A stretch of 64,000 bases of DNA from Bog-473 sp963791455 (GTDB taxonomy: Bacteria; Actinomycetota; Acidimicrobiia; Acidimicrobiales; RAAP-2): NCBI GenBank assembly GCA_963791455.1, contig CAWBSM010000002.1:1426001-1490000 (forward strand), written 5' to 3'. The notes beneath the pieces were generated by a model. That model searched no databases. It saw only the letters and a list, made by a program, of their open reading frames with translations, and was not told where the DNA came from. A program made the translations under genes and the position numbers. This document shows, piece after piece, positions 49,622-58,956 of this stretch. Position 1 is the stretch's first letter. The number at the start of each line of letters is the position of its first letter.

Positions 49622-52018
49622 ATGCCCAGTGACGCACCCTTTATGGACCGCGCCTTGTCGATCGACGAGCGCGTCGAGGATCTCGTCGGTCGTATGAACC
49701 TCGACGAGAAGTTGGCTCAAATCGGAAGTGTGTGGCTCACCGAGCTGATCACGGGAGGTCGATTCGACGCTGACCACGTCGCCGACACGCTGAAGCACGG
49801 AATCGGACATGTAACCCGAATCGGCGCCTCGACGAGCCTGCGTCCGGAGGCAAGTGCCAAGCTCATGAACGAGATCCAGCATGTTCTGGTGACTCGTACT
49901 CGGCTCGGTATTCCCGCCATGGTCCACGAAGAGGCCGTGGGTGGGTACTGCGCCCGTGACGCAACGCAGTTTCCACAGGCAATCGGTCTGGCCTCGACCT
50001 GGGACGAGCAGCTCATACTCGAGGTGGGGGGAGTCATTCGCCGCCAAATGATGGCTGTCGGCGCTCGGCACGTCTTATCGCCCGTGCTCGACGTGGCACG
50101 AGACGCACGTTGGGGTCGCGTGGAGGAAACGTACGGCGAAGATCCGTATCTGGTCGGCCGTATGGGCGCCGCCTACGTTCGTGGCCTGCAAACGGCGGAC
50201 CTGCGTGACGGGGTCATCTGTACCGGAAAACACTTTCTCGGGTATGCGATGTCCGAAGGCGGAATGAACATGGCCCCGGTACAGCTCGGGCCTCGTGAGC
50301 TCCGAGAAGTGTACGCCGAGCCCTTTGCGGCGGCCATACGAGAGGCGGGCCTGGCGTCGATCATGAACTCCTACTCTTCGGTCGACGGCGCGCCCTGCGC
50401 CGGCAGTGCCGCCATCCTCAATGACCTCCTGCGCGTTGAGTTGGGCTTCGACGGCGTCGTTGTCGCCGATTACTTCGCTGTGTCACAGCTCATGAGCCAC
50501 CATCGGGTTGCAGGGACTCCCGGTGAAGCCGGTGCCAAGGCCCTCGAGGCCGGACTGGACCTCGAGCTTCCCGGCCGCGATTGCTACGGGGATCCGCTTC
50601 GCGCCCTGATCGTAGACGGGCAACTCTCGACCGACCTGGTTGATCGTGCCGTCCGCCGAGTCCTCCGCTCAAAGTTTCAGGTCGGCCTGTTCGAGAACCC
50701 ATACGTCGATGCGAGCATTGCAGCGGCCGCATTCGACACCGCCGCGGATCGGGAGCTTGCTCGTCGAGTCGCCACATCATCCCTGATACTGCTACAAAAC
50801 CGCGCCAACCTCCTTCCGCTCGATGCTGCTCGGCTTCGACATGTTGCCGTCATCGGACCCGCCTCCGACGATCGCCGCCTGCTCCAGGGTGACTACCACT
50901 ATCCAGCCCATCTTGAAATCGTCTTCGACCGACCCACCGCCCACCAGAACAACCATCCTGATGCTCAGCACACGGCAGCAGACCATCTGCTTCCTACCGA
51001 CGGTGGCTCCTTTCAACCCGGACCGCACTTCGTGGACCACGTCACCCCGCTGCAGGCGTTGCGCACCGCACTTCCCGCGGCGGTCATCAGCCATGCACGC
51101 GGATGCGATATCAGTGGCAATGACTCCTCGGGCCTCGAAGAGGCCGTTCGCGCCGCGCGCGAGGCAGAGGTGGCTTTGGTGTTCGTCGGTGGCCGGTCAG
51201 GGTTGACGCCCACCTCGACCGTCGGTGAGACGCGTGACGCCAGTGATCTCCGCCTGACCGGTGTCCAGGAGGACCTGATCCAATCGGTTGTGACGACGGG
51301 AACACCCACCGTGGTCGTGATTCTCAGCGGGCGCGTCCATAGCATCGCGTCGTGGGCCGAGACGGTCCCGGCGATCGTGCAGGCCTGGGTTCCGGGCGAG
51401 GAAGGAGGGAACGCACTTTCTGATGTCCTCTTGGGCGCGAGTGAACCGGGTGGTCGTCTCCCCGTGTCGCTACCAAGGACGGTCGGACAGGTTCCGCTTC
51501 ATCACGACCATCGCGCGGGTGGTGGGAAGTCGACGTTCTGGGGCGCCTATACAGATTGCGCCACGACACCGCTCTTTGCCTTTGGCCATGGTCTCACCTA
51601 CACCAGTTTCGAATACGACGCCCTGGGGGTCCTCGAGCGCGGATCGACCGCTGATTCGATCGTCCTGCGAACGCGTGTCACCAACGTGGGACAACGACAT
51701 GGCAGCGAAGTCGTCCAACTGTACGCGCGTGACGAAGTCGCCTCGGTGGCCCGTCCCGAACAGCAGCTGGTCGGCTTTACTCGCGTAGAACTCGACGCGG
51801 GTTCATCTGTCTTTGTTACCTTCGAAATTCATCCGAGCCGCTTGGCCTTCTACGACGAGAGGATGCACTTTGTCACCGAGCCCGGTGCGATCAGCTTCAC
51901 GGTCGGCGGTTCGTCCGATGCAACCTCTTCGACCGCGTCGGTCGAGCTGACCGGGACAGTGACGCATTACCGGCAACGCGACGTCATCGCCACGCACGCC
52001 CTCGTCACCGCGGTATAA
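49622..52018 (+). CDS. Glycoside hydrolase family 3 (beta-glucosidase/beta-xylosidase type)
   Basis: About 798 residues. The N-terminal TIM barrel has EKLAQIGSVW, PVLDVARDARWGRVEETYGEDPYLVGRMG, KHFLGYAMSEGGMN and GVVVADYFAV, whose Asp283 is the expected nucleophile. The alpha/beta sandwich follows (LLPLDAARLRHVAVIGP) and the C-terminal fibronectin-III-like domain (VRTRVTNVGQRHGSEVVQLYARD; here LRTRVTNVG). No signal peptide is seen, so it is probably cytoplasmic and acts on imported oligosaccharides. A perfect palindrome lies in its promoter. No transporter gene is adjacent. Confidence 0.9.
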   Translation: MPSDAPFMDRALSIDERVEDLVGRMNLDEKLAQIGSVWLTELITGGRFDADHVADTLKHGIGHVTRIGASTSLRPEASAKLMNEIQHVLVTRTRLGIPAMVHEEAVGGYCARDATQFPQAIGLASTWDEQLILEVGGVIRRQMMAVGARHVLSPVLDVARDARWGRVEETYGEDPYLVGRMGAAYVRGLQTADLRDGVICTGKHFLGYAMSEGGMNMAPVQLGPRELREVYAEPFAAAIREAGLASIMNSYSSVDGAPCAGSAAILNDLLRVELGFDGVVVADYFAVSQLMSHHRVAGTPGEAGAKALEAGLDLELPGRDCYGDPLRALIVDGQLSTDLVDRAVRRVLRSKFQVGLFENPYVDASIAAAAFDTAADRELARRVATSSLILLQNRANLLPLDAARLRHVAVIGPASDDRRLLQGDYHYPAHLEIVFDRPTAHQNNHPDAQHTAADHLLPTDGGSFQPGPHFVDHVTPLQALRTALPAAVISHARGCDISGNDSSGLEEAVRAAREAEVALVFVGGRSGLTPTSTVGETRDASDLRLTGVQEDLIQSVVTTGTPTVVVILSGRVHSIASWAETVPAIVQAWVPGEEGGNALSDVLLGASEPGGRLPVSLPRTVGQVPLHHDHRAGGGKSTFWGAYTDCATTPLFAFGHGLTYTSFEYDALGVLERGSTADSIVLRTRVTNVGQRHGSEVVQLYARDEVASVARPEQQLVGFTRVELDAGSSVFVTFEIHPSRLAFYDERMHFVTEPGAISFTVGGSSDATSSTASVELTGTVTHYRQRDVIATHALVTAV

Positions 52019-52480
52019 CGAGCAGTCAGCGCCAGCCGATCTTGGGAAGCGAAGCGGGTCCACGGGCAGGACGAGCCCAGCGGCCACGCACGACGTGGAC
52101 CCCTCGCCGGCCACCCGGCAGAGTCGCTGGTGTGAATGCGCCCCGAGCACCTGGTCGGCGACATCTGCGAATGGCTTAGCAATCTCCCGTCGCCGATCGG
52201 TGTGTCGACATCTGCAACCGGCCCGACGGCATGTTCGCAATCGAGAGTTCCTACGCGACCCAGAGGACATGGATCGTTGGACACCAATCGCCTACTACAT
52301 CCACGAGGAAGCCGACGGTATTGCTTCCGCCCGAAGCGCCGTACCCTGGCTCTCGGGAGTCCTCGACCACTCTGATGAGGAGCTGGCTGGTTCGTCGACG
52401 GGCAGGGATTTGTTCGTCGTCACGGAGCCTGACCCATATTGACGATGGAGCTCAGCTTGCGCGCCCTCGGCCCAGCCGGG
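52019..52480. other. Stretch without a firm gene; one small open frame
   Basis: About 460 bases between the GH3 stop and the beta-helix gene. A plus frame from ATG 52269 to 52442 (MDRWTPIAYYIHEEADGIASARSAV, 57 codons) has reasonable coding character but no known family. The rest is without features. Confidence 0.4.
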
Positions 52481-54091
52481 TCAGCCGCTTTGGATCTGGC
52501 AGCCTCCCGAGCAGCTGGCCACCTCCACGTTGCCTAAAGCGGCGTTGGTGATCGTGTTCCCCGTGACGGTGATGGGGGCGGCGCTGTTGGCGACGTAGAT
52601 GCCGTAGCCGGGCTGATTGTGCTGGCCCTCGGTCGAGCCCGCGTAGAGCTGGCCGGCGTTGACGATGGTGTTGTCGGTGGCGCTCACGCCGGTGGTCTGC
52701 CAGTTCTTATACCCGCTCGGGCACCACTTGGACGTGCAACCCGAGATCATCAGCCCGGCCGAGTACGTGTTCTCGATGTAGTTGTCCGTGACCGTGACGT
52801 TGGGGCCGACCACCGAGACGTTGATGCCGCGACCGAGCATCGATCCGTTGACATTGGAGGGCCAGCCCACGATGCGGTTGTCCTCGATCGTGATGTCACT
52901 CGGCAGCGGGCCACTGGGGTTGCGCAGGTTGTTCGCCGCCCCGAGCACGGCGATGGCGTCGTCGCCCACCTCGCTGATCTGGTTGTCCGCGATCACCACG
53001 TCGGACAGGTTGGTGATCGAAGGGCCCTGGTCCCAGTACCCCGTGATGCCGTCGCGCCCGCCGTTGTGGCAGTCGTTGTACTCGATGGTGATGTCGCTGC
53101 CGCCGTGGTAGGTGATCGAGGGCCCCGGGGAGTCCTCGATCTGGAGGTGGGCGATGGTCCAGTGCGTGGCCAGCTCGACGTTGACCGCCGAGACCAGGTT
53201 GCCCCCGTTCTGGGCGTTGGTCCCCGCCGGCTCGCCCGAGCCCGACCCGAGCAGAGTGAAGTTCGACAACGTGATGTTGGTGTCGCCGCCGCTTGGGTCC
53301 GCGTTCTCGATGTAGTGCGCCCCCCGCGCCCCCGAGGTCCAGGTGAAGCGCAGGACCGAGCTCACCCCGGCGCCCTCGATGGTGGTGTTCGAGGGCACCG
53401 TGAGCCGGCCCGAGATCACATAGGTGCTCTGCGCCGGGAGCCACACCACCTCGCCCGCGGCGGCCGCCGCGTTGATGGCGTCTTGGACGGCGGTGGTGTC
53501 GTCGGAGGTCCCGTTGCCCAAGGCGCCATATTGGGCCGGGCTCACGTAGTGCGCCGGCGGCGCCATCGGGACCGGGCCGACGTCGGCGATCGGCGCCGAC
53601 ACCTGGGCGCGCGGCTGCGGCTGCGGTGACGCTGGTGCGACGGTACTTGCAGTAGCACTCGGCGTGACCGGGTTCGTTGCCTGACGGGTCGCCGTCGTCG
53701 TAGGTGTCGTGCTTGATATCGATGGCGAGGAGAGCGCTGTCGACGTGGTCAAGTCGCTGTTCTTCGCCTTGTGTCCAACAGCAATCAGGACGACCAGCGC
53801 TATCAGCAGGACCGCGGGAACCACCCAATAAAGGGCTCGCTTGCGCTGCGGTTTCCTAGTCTGTGGAGTGTTCGGCACAACAGCAGGGGACGAGCTCGTA
53901 GCGCCCTGCGGTGCGGTTGGTGACTGGATTGGGTCAGACACAGCTCCTGTGGTTGAGACCGACACAGGGGGCGGCTCGTCGTAAGACTCGATGCCGCCCG
54001 TCCTGACCAGCCGCGTCGGCTGACCCTGCGAGAAGTAGCGAAACTCATGCAGGCCGAAGGGGTCGGGCTGCCATCCCTGTGGAACATCCAT
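52481..54091 (-). CDS. DUF2510 membrane protein with parallel beta-helix (pectate-lyase-like) domain
   Basis: 536 residues. DUF2510 is at about 3-33 (GWQPDPFGLHEFRYFSQGQPTRLVRTGG). One membrane helix lies near 85-105 (LYWVVPAVLLIALVVLIAVG), then a Ser/Thr/Pro-rich linker, then from about 180 a right-handed beta-helix: QYGALGNGTSDDTTAVQDAINAAAAAGEVVWLPAQSTYVI, with repeats such as VVIADNQISEVGDDAI, ITIEDNRIVGW and VTVTDNYIENTYSAG. It should present the helix outside the cell, for polysaccharide binding or cleavage or for surface adhesion. GH3, GH63-like and GH43-like genes in the window fit a sugar theme. Confidence 0.87.
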   Translation of the reverse strand: MDVPQGWQPDPFGLHEFRYFSQGQPTRLVRTGGIESYDEPPPVSVSTTGAVSDPIQSPTAPQGATSSSPAVVPNTPQTRKPQRKRALYWVVPAVLLIALVVLIAVGHKAKNSDLTTSTALSSPSISSTTPTTTATRQATNPVTPSATASTVAPASPQPQPRAQVSAPIADVGPVPMAPPAHYVSPAQYGALGNGTSDDTTAVQDAINAAAAAGEVVWLPAQSTYVISGRLTVPSNTTIEGAGVSSVLRFTWTSGARGAHYIENADPSGGDTNITLSNFTLLGSGSGEPAGTNAQNGGNLVSAVNVELATHWTIAHLQIEDSPGPSITYHGGSDITIEYNDCHNGGRDGITGYWDQGPSITNLSDVVIADNQISEVGDDAIAVLGAANNLRNPSGPLPSDITIEDNRIVGWPSNVNGSMLGRGINVSVVGPNVTVTDNYIENTYSAGLMISGCTSKWCPSGYKNWQTTGVSATDNTIVNAGQLYAGSTEGQHNQPGYGIYVANSAAPITVTGNTITNAALGNVEVASCSGGCQIQSG

Positions 54092-54559
54092 CGAGATCGC
54101 CTTCCGCGGTCACGTTCGCCAAAATGGATTGCCGAAATCTGATGGTACTTTCAACTCTGTACCCCTCTATGGTGGCACCTTTACACAGTGCTTGGGGTGG
54201 CGGAGCGCCAGCGGGAGCGACGACCTGGCCACGGGCAGCAATCACTCCACGACCCACGGCTATTACACGATCACATCGACCACGCGGCCACGGGCACTGC
54301 CCGCCCTCGGTCCAGGCCGTGAAGGTGCCGCCACGTGCTGCGGCGGGATCGGGCCAGCTCTGCGAGGACCGTCCCCTCACCCTTTACGAATCTGTGTCTT
54401 CCTGACTTGCTATCGCAAAGCTCCGTGGACGCCTTGTATTTGGCAAGATCATTATTCAGGCCGGGGGAGACACAGCCTGTGCGGTAGGCAGCTGAGGTGG
54501 GTCTTGCGGGCAACTCCCTACTCGACGAGATCCCTCGTCGTCGGCGGTACCATTCCCAT
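54092..54559. other. Intergenic stretch with possible coding relic
   Basis: About 470 bases. On plus, SDGTFNSVPLYGGTFTQCLGWRSASGSDDLATG (from about 54135) looks like part of a Ser/Thr/Gly-rich extracellular protein, but it has no start and no recognisable family. The promoter of the beta-helix gene must lie at the left end. Confidence 0.35.
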
Positions 54560-54928
54560 GTGCCGCGATTCCACCACGTGAACCTCGGCGTTCCAGTCGG
54601 TGGAACGGAGGCCGAGGAGATGTTTCTGCTCGACGTGCTCGGCTATCGGAGGGTGACGCCACCACGGGAGCTGGCCGACCTTGCCCGCTGGTTCGAGGGT
54701 GAAGACGGCAAACAAATCCACCTGAGCGAGGACCCGGACCACCGTCCGGCAGCCAGGGCTCACGTGGCCGTTGAGCTTGGGGGCGAGCTGGACGAGCTAG
54801 AGGACAGATTGAAGCGGGCTAGTCACGAGTACTCGACGTTCGACGGCAACGACATGCGGGTCTTGTTCTGCGCCGACCCGGCAGGCAACCGCTGGGAGCT
54901 GCGGGGCAGCCATCCAGCAGAGGAATAG
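54560..54928 (+). CDS. VOC (glyoxalase/bleomycin-resistance) family protein
   Basis: About 122 residues from GTG 54560. FHHVNLGVPVGGTEAEEMFLLDVLGYRRV begins the first beta-alpha-beta-beta-beta unit with a His metal ligand; HVAVELGGELDELEDRLKRASHEYSTFDGNDMRVLFCADPAGNRWEL is the second, with Glu near the end. The two units form one metal site. Members isomerise, cleave or bind small molecules. Substrate unknown, stands alone. Confidence 0.8.
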   Translation: MPRFHHVNLGVPVGGTEAEEMFLLDVLGYRRVTPPRELADLARWFEGEDGKQIHLSEDPDHRPAARAHVAVELGGELDELEDRLKRASHEYSTFDGNDMRVLFCADPAGNRWELRGSHPAEE

Positions 54929-55129
54929 CGCCGCGGCGGTCACGAGCTGTCGTTGTCCCTCGCAGAGCTGGTCCCAAAGGGATTCGAGCGCGAATCGCGA
55001 CCTCGAAAGAGCGAGTGAGTGCGTCCACTCAGTCTCGTTGGGCACGTGGTGGGCAAGACAGGAACGAGGGCCACGGGATGTCGTCGTGGGGGCGATGGAC
55101 TCAGAGACCGCGCAGAACGGTCTCGGCTG

Positions 55130-55885
55130 TCACAGGTGACGCTTGTAGAACTCGAGAGCGGCATCTCGTTCGAAGATTGGGATTTCCACATGGGCTCCCG
55201 GGTTGATGTGCATGGTCTTCTCTTCGGAAGCAAAGGCGTCCCAGAGCGCAAGACCACCCTCACGTGTCATGAGTTCGTCGTCCCACTGGAAGAGGAACAA
55301 GAGTGGGACCACGATGCGGACCGCCTGTGCAGGCATTTCATCGCTGCCATCTCTCAGCGCACCGAGACCGAGAACGGCGGCGGCGATTCGAGGTTCGTTG
55401 GCCAGGAGGGGAACGCCGAACGCGGTCCCCATCGACACGCCCCAATAGCCGAACGGCCCGTTGGCCCACTGCTGGTTGGTGGCCAGGTCATCAAGCAGGG
55501 CCTTCCATTCCGCAACCGCTTGCGTAGCGACACCGCTCATCGCCCGGACCCGTCGCTCAGACAAAGGTGCTAACCGATCGCCGTGTCGGCGAGCGAGAAG
55601 CTCATCTCGCTCGTGCCTTTGCTCTTCTGTCATCCGGTCACCATGGCCGGGTGCGTCGAGGGCGACCGCTCCGTATTCACCGTGCCTGACCAGAGTTCTG
55701 GCCAAACCAAGGACATTCGGTACTCGCTTGTGCTGTGTCCCTCCATGACCGATGAGCACCGTGGGATGAGGAGCGCTGGCCGCCTCCGGCAACCAGTGAA
55801 TCCCGGGCACAATCTCTCCATTGACCAGCAGATTGAATCGCCGCTCAATGACACCCTTCTCACATATCTCGTCGAGGATCTCCAT
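55130..55885 (-). CDS. Alpha/beta hydrolase (dienelactone-hydrolase-like)
   Basis: 251 residues. HPTVLIGHGGTQHKR gives the oxyanion segment, ALDAPGHGD follows, the nucleophile Ser is in GYWGVSMGTAFG (GxSxG), an Asp in FQWDDELM and His in NPGAHVEIP complete the triad. Similar proteins are esterases or acyltransferases acting on small esters. ATG 55885. It has no signal peptide and stands alone on minus between unrelated genes. Confidence 0.87.
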   Translation of the reverse strand: MEILDEICEKGVIERRFNLLVNGEIVPGIHWLPEAASAPHPTVLIGHGGTQHKRVPNVLGLARTLVRHGEYGAVALDAPGHGDRMTEEQRHERDELLARRHGDRLAPLSERRVRAMSGVATQAVAEWKALLDDLATNQQWANGPFGYWGVSMGTAFGVPLLANEPRIAAAVLGLGALRDGSDEMPAQAVRIVVPLLFLFQWDDELMTREGGLALWDAFASEEKTMHINPGAHVEIPIFERDAALEFYKRHL

Positions 55886-56109
55886 CCGGTCTCCCAGGTT
55901 CGTATGTCCATGCGGAAGCGCAGCTCAACGTCCTGCACTCCCGTCGATTCTCACAGTCAACCACGGTGCGCCTCATTGGCAGAGCGGTTGATGCGGCTCC
56001 AGCATGTGGTCGCACCGACAAGGTGTCACTGACAACGTTGGCGCCCAGATAGCCGTTCCTTTGATGAGCGCCCGCCAGTGTCCGGCCGCTCCCTGCTAGA
56101 CACGCGGAA

Positions 56110-57418
56110 ATGGCCGTCAGCCTGAGGGAACGCTGCTCCGCTCTTTTCCGGGACCACCGGGTGGAAGCCTTCGGCGGATCCTTTCACGTGCCCGACCGTC
56201 AGAGCTACCCCGCCCTTTTCGCTTGGGACAGCGGATATCACGCCTTGTCGCTCCTCCATCTCGAACCAGACTTCGCGCTTGAGGAGCTCACGACCCTGTA
56301 CCGGGCCAACCGCCTGCCGGACGGGCTGTTGTCCCATCAGCGCTACGTCCCCGGGGCGGAGGAGCACCAGCGCTTCATCGAGAGCCTCTTCGGACCGATG
56401 TTCGAGGGGGATCGTACGCCGTTCGTGGATCCCCCGACCGCGGCGTACGCCGTCGCTCGCCTCTCGTTGGCCATCGGCGCGCCCGCGGACCAGCTGTTGG
56501 ACGAAGCCATCGGCCAATTGCAAGCCCTGGCCCTCCACCGAACGTTGGACGGGCGGTCGCTGCCAGCGGTGTTACACCCGTTCGAGACCGGGACCGAAGG
56601 AAGCGCCCTCATGCGCAGCCTGTTCGCCCGTGGGCTGGGCGCCGCCCTGCCCCAACTCAAGGACCTCACTGTTTCTTGTCGTGCGGTCGGCATGGCACCG
56701 GAGGCTGCCCTGGCTGCGGGCCACAGCTTCGTGGTGTACGACCCCACCGTGTGCGGCTGGTACCTGCTGGCCCTCGAGAAGGTGGCTGCCGCCTGTCGGG
56801 CTCGAGGCCGCGGGCCGGAGGCGAACGAGATCGAGGCTGCGGCCGAACTCGTGGCCCGGGACATCGAGCGCGTTGCTCTGGTGGGAAGAGGGACAGATCT
56901 TCGTCGCCTACGACCTGACCCGAACCCGCCAGCTGCGAGGGATCGGAGCCATGGGTCTGATCCCAGCCGCCAGCCGCGCCCTGGCGAAGTCGGGCCTGTC
57001 AGAACGGGTCGCCGAGCGCCATCTAGGTCCGGATGGGCCGATGTGGGGGCCGTTCGGCTATGCGGCCGGCACCATCCGACCTGAGCATGGGGTCGGCACC
57101 TACGTCCAATGGGATGGTAACGCCGTGTGGGGCGCGACGGCGTACTGGGCCTACCTGCTCGCAGCACGGCTCGGCCGATGGGCCGTGGCCCGACGCCTAC
57201 GCGACCAATTGGCGAGCCTTATCGACGCCCACGGTTTCCGCGAGTTCTATGACGCGCTGACCGGCCAGCCGGGCGGGGCGGGAAAGGGATCCGGCTTCAG
57301 TTGGCCCGTTCTGATCCTGGACATGGCCGTGCATTCGGATGAGGGCGGCCCGGCAGACTCTCACAAAGGTAACCACGTACACGGCTCCGATCGCATAGGC
57401 ACGGCAGGGTCCGAATGA
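56110..57418 (+). pseudogene. GH63/MGH1-like glycoside hydrolase gene, frameshifted
   Basis: The first part (ATG 56110) reads FAWDSGYHALSLLHLEPDFALEELTTLYRANRLPDGLLSHQRYVPG, matching the (alpha/alpha)6-barrel of mannosylglycerate/glucosylglycerate hydrolases. The family sequence jumps by +1 near 56870-56885: after ELVARDIERVA the conserved LWWEEGQIFVAYDLTRTRQL and, later, GPDGPMWGPFGYAAGT continue only in the second frame to a stop at 57418. Joined length is about 435 residues, normal for this family. In the first frame translation ends at 57084 with nonsense. It may be a recent mutation or a single-base sequence error. Possible role: hydrolysis of compatible-solute glycosides. Confidence 0.8.
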
Positions 57419-57431
57419 CACAGGTGCGGCC

Positions 57432-57752
57432 TCATCTGGGGATGGCTGCGCTCCGCAGCGCGTACCCGGCGCGGGCGAAGCTGGTCCAGGTGAGGTTCCT
57501 GCCGGCCGCCTTGGCAATTGTGGCAAACAGCGCCAGGTTGAGCCATGCCGATTCGACCGCAGAGAAACTCTGGTCCGACCCGCTGAGCGGGTCTGTGGGT
57601 GGGGTGATCCTGAGCGACGTATACGCCTTTCGAACCACGCGGTCGCGGGCGCTCCGCTCCTCAACCCTGCCTGGGCAGCAAGACCCGTCGGGCGAACAGC
57701 CCAGGCGTACACGAATCGATGCTTGAACTTTTCTCGCCTTCGTCGTCGGCAA
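57432..57752 (-). pseudogene. Relic of an ABC-transporter substrate-binding protein
   Basis: The minus frame ends SAWLNLALFATIAKAAGRNLTWTSFARAGYALRSAAIPR. This resembles C-terminal segments of branched-chain amino-acid-type substrate-binding proteins. No N-terminal domain or signal peptide is present upstream, and no permease or ATPase is adjacent, so it looks like the decayed end of a lost transporter operon. Recognition is from memory of the pattern only. Confidence 0.4.
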
Positions 57753-57927
57753 CTTCCCGCACCCTTTGCAGTTGCATATTGGCGCGGCTTTCTACGTGGA
57801 GGCGTCACTTCCCTTCCTGTTCACAGGCACTACCAGCGTGTTGCGACCTTGACCGATCACAACCTGATCAGCATTGCATGCCACGAAACATCTTCACAGT
57901 TCAAGCGTTGTCGGGAACCAAGAAGGA

Positions 57928-58956
57928 CTAGCGACGCGCCCGGATCGCCACGAATGGTTCCGTCGGAACCAGCGAATCGGTCGCCACGACCGTAAAGCCG
58001 GCGTCGCGCACTTCTTGGGCGAGCTCGTCGGGGTTCGGAAGGCCAGCGACGCCGGACTGGCTCACGAGCATCAAATGGAGATGCGTGCTTGCGATCGACC
58101 CTGGTGTGGTCATCGTTGCAATGAGCAGCTCGCCGCCGGGTGTCAGGAATTCACCGAGGCGCCGGTAGAGCGCGATTCGTTCGGCGCCGGGAAAGTAGTA
58201 GACGTTGTTGAGCAATGTCACTAGCCCATAGGTCGTCTTCGGAGGGGGCTGCCATCGGTGAAGGTCTGCAGCCGTGAGCGACGCACGCGCCATGAGGCCT
58301 CGCGCCGCGAGCCGAGCCCGGGCCACCTCGACGACGTCGGCCGCAATATCCACCCCATCGACCACCACGGCCGAGTCGGCGAGGAGCATAGCCTCGATGT
58401 ACACGCCAGAGCCGCAGCCCGCATCTAGGACACTCTCCGGATGCAGCCTGCGTACTATGCGTTGGAGGTAAGGAGCGACAAAGGGCTCTGCGGCGCGCGA
58501 GACGTCGGCGATCACAGTGGCGTGCATTTCTAGGTCGTCGCGTCCTTCACTTGGCGCTGCCCGCAGCAACGAACTTAGGTCGGCGTAGGGGCTGGTTTGG
58601 TAATCCATTACGGAGCGGTAGTGCGCGCGCAGGACAGGATCACCCGCGGCCAATGCTCGGGCCCGACGGCCGCGGATCGAGTAGCGGCCGTCCGATGCTC
58701 CGAGCTCGCCGAGCTCGATGCCCACGGCGAGCCACGCCGCCAGCCGATCCCGGCGCGTGGCGCCGAGCCCCGCCGCGATGGCATCAAGATCGCGGGGCTC
58801 CTCAAGGAGGTCGATCAGGCCGAGCCGAACTGCTGATCCCAAGAACAGCGCGCGCACGACAGCCCGGCTGTCGGCGATCGCAAGCGCACGCGCCATCTTG
58901 TTGTCGACGGTCAGGGCGTTGACGAGACCACGCCAGCGCTCTCCGCGCCCAGTCAT
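57928..58956 (-). CDS. SAM-dependent methyltransferase (O-methyltransferase type)
   Basis: About 342 residues from ATG 58956. An N-terminal winged-helix/dimerisation part (AVVRALFLGSAVRLGLIDLLEEPRDLDAIAAGL) is followed by motif I VLDAGCGSGVYIEA, an Asp in VDGVDIAADVVEVARARL, and LLNNVYYFPGAERIALYRRL with LLIATMTTPG. This is the layout of small-molecule O-methyltransferases and related bacteriochlorophyll/polyketide methylases. The ATG overlaps the stop of the ferritin-like/DUF362 gene (ATGA), so both proteins are coupled and likely act on one pathway. Confidence 0.85.
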   Translation of the reverse strand: MTGRGERWRGLVNALTVDNKMARALAIADSRAVVRALFLGSAVRLGLIDLLEEPRDLDAIAAGLGATRRDRLAAWLAVGIELGELGASDGRYSIRGRRARALAAGDPVLRAHYRSVMDYQTSPYADLSSLLRAAPSEGRDDLEMHATVIADVSRAAEPFVAPYLQRIVRRLHPESVLDAGCGSGVYIEAMLLADSAVVVDGVDIAADVVEVARARLAARGLMARASLTAADLHRWQPPPKTTYGLVTLLNNVYYFPGAERIALYRRLGEFLTPGGELLIATMTTPGSIASTHLHLMLVSQSGVAGLPNPDELAQEVRDAGFTVVATDSLVPTEPFVAIRARR

